A DNA stretch of 7,168 nt from Candidatus Fibrimonadales bacterium (GTDB lineage Bacteria > Fibrobacterota > Fibrobacteria > Fibrobacterales > Fibrobacteraceae). The notes below the pieces were generated by a model that saw only the letters and a list, made by a program, of their open reading frames with translations, made no database searches and was not told the DNA's origin. The stretch covers positions 1 to 7,168 of the forward strand of contig WRMM01000092.1 of the NCBI GenBank assembly GCA_009777135.1, in the 5' to 3' direction. Positions 5,883 to 7,168 of this stretch are shown piece by piece. Numbering within the stretch: the stretch's first letter is position 1; every line of letters starts with the position of its first letter. The position numbers and the translations under genes were made by a program.

Positions 5883-5893
5883 GGTTACCTCAC
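5883..5893 (-). promoter_or_regulatory. Shine-Dalgarno of the FISUMP gene inside the fibro-slime gene end
   Basis: On the minus strand GTGAGGT (5893-5887) overlaps the last codons and TAA stop (5887-5885) of the fibro-slime gene and is followed by AACC and ATG 5882. This supports translational coupling of the two surface-protein genes. Confidence 0.6.
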
Positions 5894-6988
5894 TGCGATT
5901 TTTTTGCTTGTTCCGTTTTGGCGAACTATGTAAATACCGGCTTTGCTTGGCTTTTTACTGCCCAGCGGTTCGCCTCTGAGACTATAATACAACGGCTCTT
6001 GATGGAGAGCTATCTGCGGAGTTTCAATTTTAATTGGAACGCCTCCGCCCGCTAAAACGTTTGACACGCTGATAGGGTTGTGGTTGGGCACCGAAGCGAA
6101 CACTTCAAAGCCTTGGGCTTTTAGGGCATCCGGAACAGCAGACACATCCACGCTCACTACTCCATTGTTCAGCAAGATTCCGCCGTAGCATACTCCCTGC
6201 GTTTCCTTTATCCATATACAGTTTTCATTTTCTGCGTTTAAGGGGATTTCATCCAAAGTATATGAAATCTGAGGAGCCAAATCTGCACCGCAAATGTTTC
6301 CTGTTCCCATTAACGCTCCGCAACTGCCCTCCGATTGACTTAGGCAAATTTCATTGCCGTTCAAATACAAACCTGTTGCCCCGCCAGATTCCGCTGTTTG
6401 CCCAAAGTAAATATTGCTCGCTATGCGAATATTACTCATTTCTCTGCGTCTGTCGCAAAAGAATATGCTTATGGGAACAGTATCGCCGGGACTAATGCCT
6501 AAGCTGGGAGCTTGTTCATTTACATTCACATAGCCTGGAGCTGACAAATGGGCGCCACCCAAGTCTATGACCAATTGGTTGTTGATAAATACCCAGATAT
6601 CGTCATCGCCGCTGAAGAAAAATTCATGCACTGGGTCGTATATAAAGGTTGCATGGCTTTCAAAGCAGAATAACTGATTAGCTTCTATCGGTACAGCTAC
6701 ATTTCCCCATCCAGTCCATATTTCAGGGGAAGAGCCACTGCTAAAATCGCCCTCTAAAAATTCCGTTCCGCAAGCGCTGATATTCGGTCCAGCGGCGGTG
6801 CCTCTGCGCCCTCTGTCATAGCAAAACTGGCTGATGCTACTGTTAAGCGAAACCCATCCCGCTGCAGTGTATTTGGTGTCGCAAGTCTCGCACTCGCTGT
6901 AGTCCCCGTCTCCTCTGGTTTGCAGCTCAGGCGGAAAGAATCCGCCCATATATCCACCGTGACCAGAGCAGTTGCCTTCCAGATCCAT
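5885..6988 (-). CDS. fibro-slime (PA14-like) domain protein, C-terminal part downstream of an in-frame TAG
   Basis: The stretch encodes 367 aa from the first ATG after the in-frame TAG at 7025-7027. It has GGYMGGFFPPELQTRGD (11-27), then the fibro-slime core: FIYDP (115-119), FSGDDDIWVFIN (125-136), IDLGGAHLSAPGYVNV (141-156), ISIFFCDRR (173-181) and SNIRIASNIYF (185-195). This family, named for its spread in Fibrobacter and slime moulds, is linked to surface adhesion. Residues ~200-330 are Cys-containing and unrecognised. The end (GIYIVRQNGTSKKIAVR) resembles a basic C-terminal sorting tail. No Shine-Dalgarno precedes ATG 6988, there is no signal peptide, and homologous-looking sequence continues upstream across the TAG. 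This is therefore most likely the 3' part of a larger gene and not an independent start. It is followed 2 nt later by the FISUMP lipoprotein gene. Confidence 0.75.
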   Translation of the reverse strand: MDLEGNCSGHGGYMGGFFPPELQTRGDGDYSECETCDTKYTAAGWVSLNSSISQFCYDRGRRGTAAGPNISACGTEFLEGDFSSGSSPEIWTGWGNVAVPIEANQLFCFESHATFIYDPVHEFFFSGDDDIWVFINNQLVIDLGGAHLSAPGYVNVNEQAPSLGISPGDTVPISIFFCDRRREMSNIRIASNIYFGQTAESGGATGLYLNGNEICLSQSEGSCGALMGTGNICGADLAPQISYTLDEIPLNAENENCIWIKETQGVCYGGILLNNGVVSVDVSAVPDALKAQGFEVFASVPNHNPISVSNVLAGGGVPIKIETPQIALHQEPLYYSLRGEPLGSKKPSKAGIYIVRQNGTSKKIAVR

Positions 6989-7024
6989 GGTGCCGTTTAA
7001 GCAAAGCTTATTGCTGTTGTATTC

Positions 7025-7027
7025 CTA
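7025..7027 (-). other. in-frame TAG interrupting the fibro-slime gene
   Basis: The codon lies between RNRDGL and EYNSNKLCLNGTM in one continuous frame. A single-base change from TGG (Trp) would explain it. TAG also ends the Fn3 lipoprotein gene (1279-1281) and the TIR gene (3235-3237), so general reassignment of TAG in this genome is unlikely. Confidence 0.7.
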
Positions 7028-7168
7028 TAAACCGTCTCTATTGCGTTTAAAAGGCATATCATAGCAACGCTCGACATTTTTGCCGGGAACGGACCTAAAG
7101 GCATCATCAAAATTTTGCTTTGTCCAGCCGTTTTTTGCCTGATTGAATACCATTTTCGGAACGCCGGT
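7025..7168 (-). pseudogene. fibro-slime gene, upstream part ending at the premature TAG, 5' end outside the window
   Basis: The minus-strand frame is open from the window edge for 47 codons: PKMVFNQAKNGWTKQNFDDAF, then VPGKNVERCYDMPF and KRNRDGL followed by TAG. It is in the same frame as the 367-aa stretch below it, and the content flows into it (DGL-stop-EYNSNKLC leading to the GGYMGGFFPP block). I therefore read 5885-7168 as one gene broken by a nonsense codon, or carrying a sequencing error. It is called a pseudogene tentatively: if the codon is read through or is an assembly error, the gene is intact. The signal peptide and promoter lie outside the window. Confidence 0.6.

Noticed and set aside
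5341..5979. 212-codon open frame on the + strand opposite the Ser-rich linker (Glu/Leu/Ala-rich product)
   Set aside because: It is the antisense shadow of repeated serine codons in the FISUMP lipoprotein. The minus frame has a signal peptide, Cys repeats and a recognised domain; the + frame has none.
7025..7027. TAG as a genome-wide recoded sense codon
   Set aside because: Two other genes in the window end normally in TAG (1279-1281 and 3235-3237), so a local mutation or error is more likely.

Overview
The window most likely comes from a member of the Fibrobacterota (Fibrobacter or a gut relative such as the Fibromonas group). The evidence is a C-terminal FISUMP domain (Fibrobacter succinogenes major paralogous domain), a fibro-slime/PA14-like domain with its GDDDIWVFIN core, and long poly-serine linkers in a surface lipoprotein. 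This combination is characteristic of that phylum. The lineage is inferred from families recalled, not from a search.

Layout. Positions 1-3237 read on the + strand. First is the 3' part of a TPR plus CsgG/LpoB-like envelope protein (to 764), then a small fibronectin type III lipoprotein (859-1281) closed by a strong intrinsic terminator (1336-1360). Next is a tight three-gene cassette: a minimal nucleotidyltransferase (1387-1728), an overlapping HEPN protein (1715-2137), and, 2 nt later, a membrane-anchored TIR protein (2140-3237). Positions 3384-7168 read on the - strand and converge on this block. In transcription order they are a fibro-slime domain gene interrupted by an in-frame TAG (7025-7027), a poly-Ser/Cys-repeat/FISUMP lipoprotein whose start lies 2 nt after the fibro-slime stop, a probable terminator (4181-4204), an 85-aa DUF5678-like protein, and a retropepsin-like aspartic protease whose Shine-Dalgarno contains the stop codon of the 85-aa gene.

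How the genes may work together. The NTase-HEPN-TIR cassette looks like an accessory defence or toxin-antitoxin type module. NTase-HEPN pairs are a known antitoxin/toxin arrangement, and TIR domains are common NAD-cleaving effectors. This HEPN protein has no R-x4-6-H RNase motif, and the TIR protein has a transmembrane segment and a four-cysteine C-terminal domain predicted to lie outside the cytoplasm, so the textbook mechanism may not apply. The minus-strand fibro-slime and FISUMP genes form a coupled cell-surface unit, plausibly for adhesion. The protease and its small partner form a second coupled pair of unknown role.

Main points for follow-up: the three-gene cassette, the TAG codon at an apparent Trp position in the fibro-slime gene, the repeat architecture of the FISUMP lipoprotein (ten Cys-pair repeats and a 186-bp duplication), and a 20-nt hairpin sequence shared exactly by the terminator at 1337-1356 and the TIR coding region at 2172-2191.
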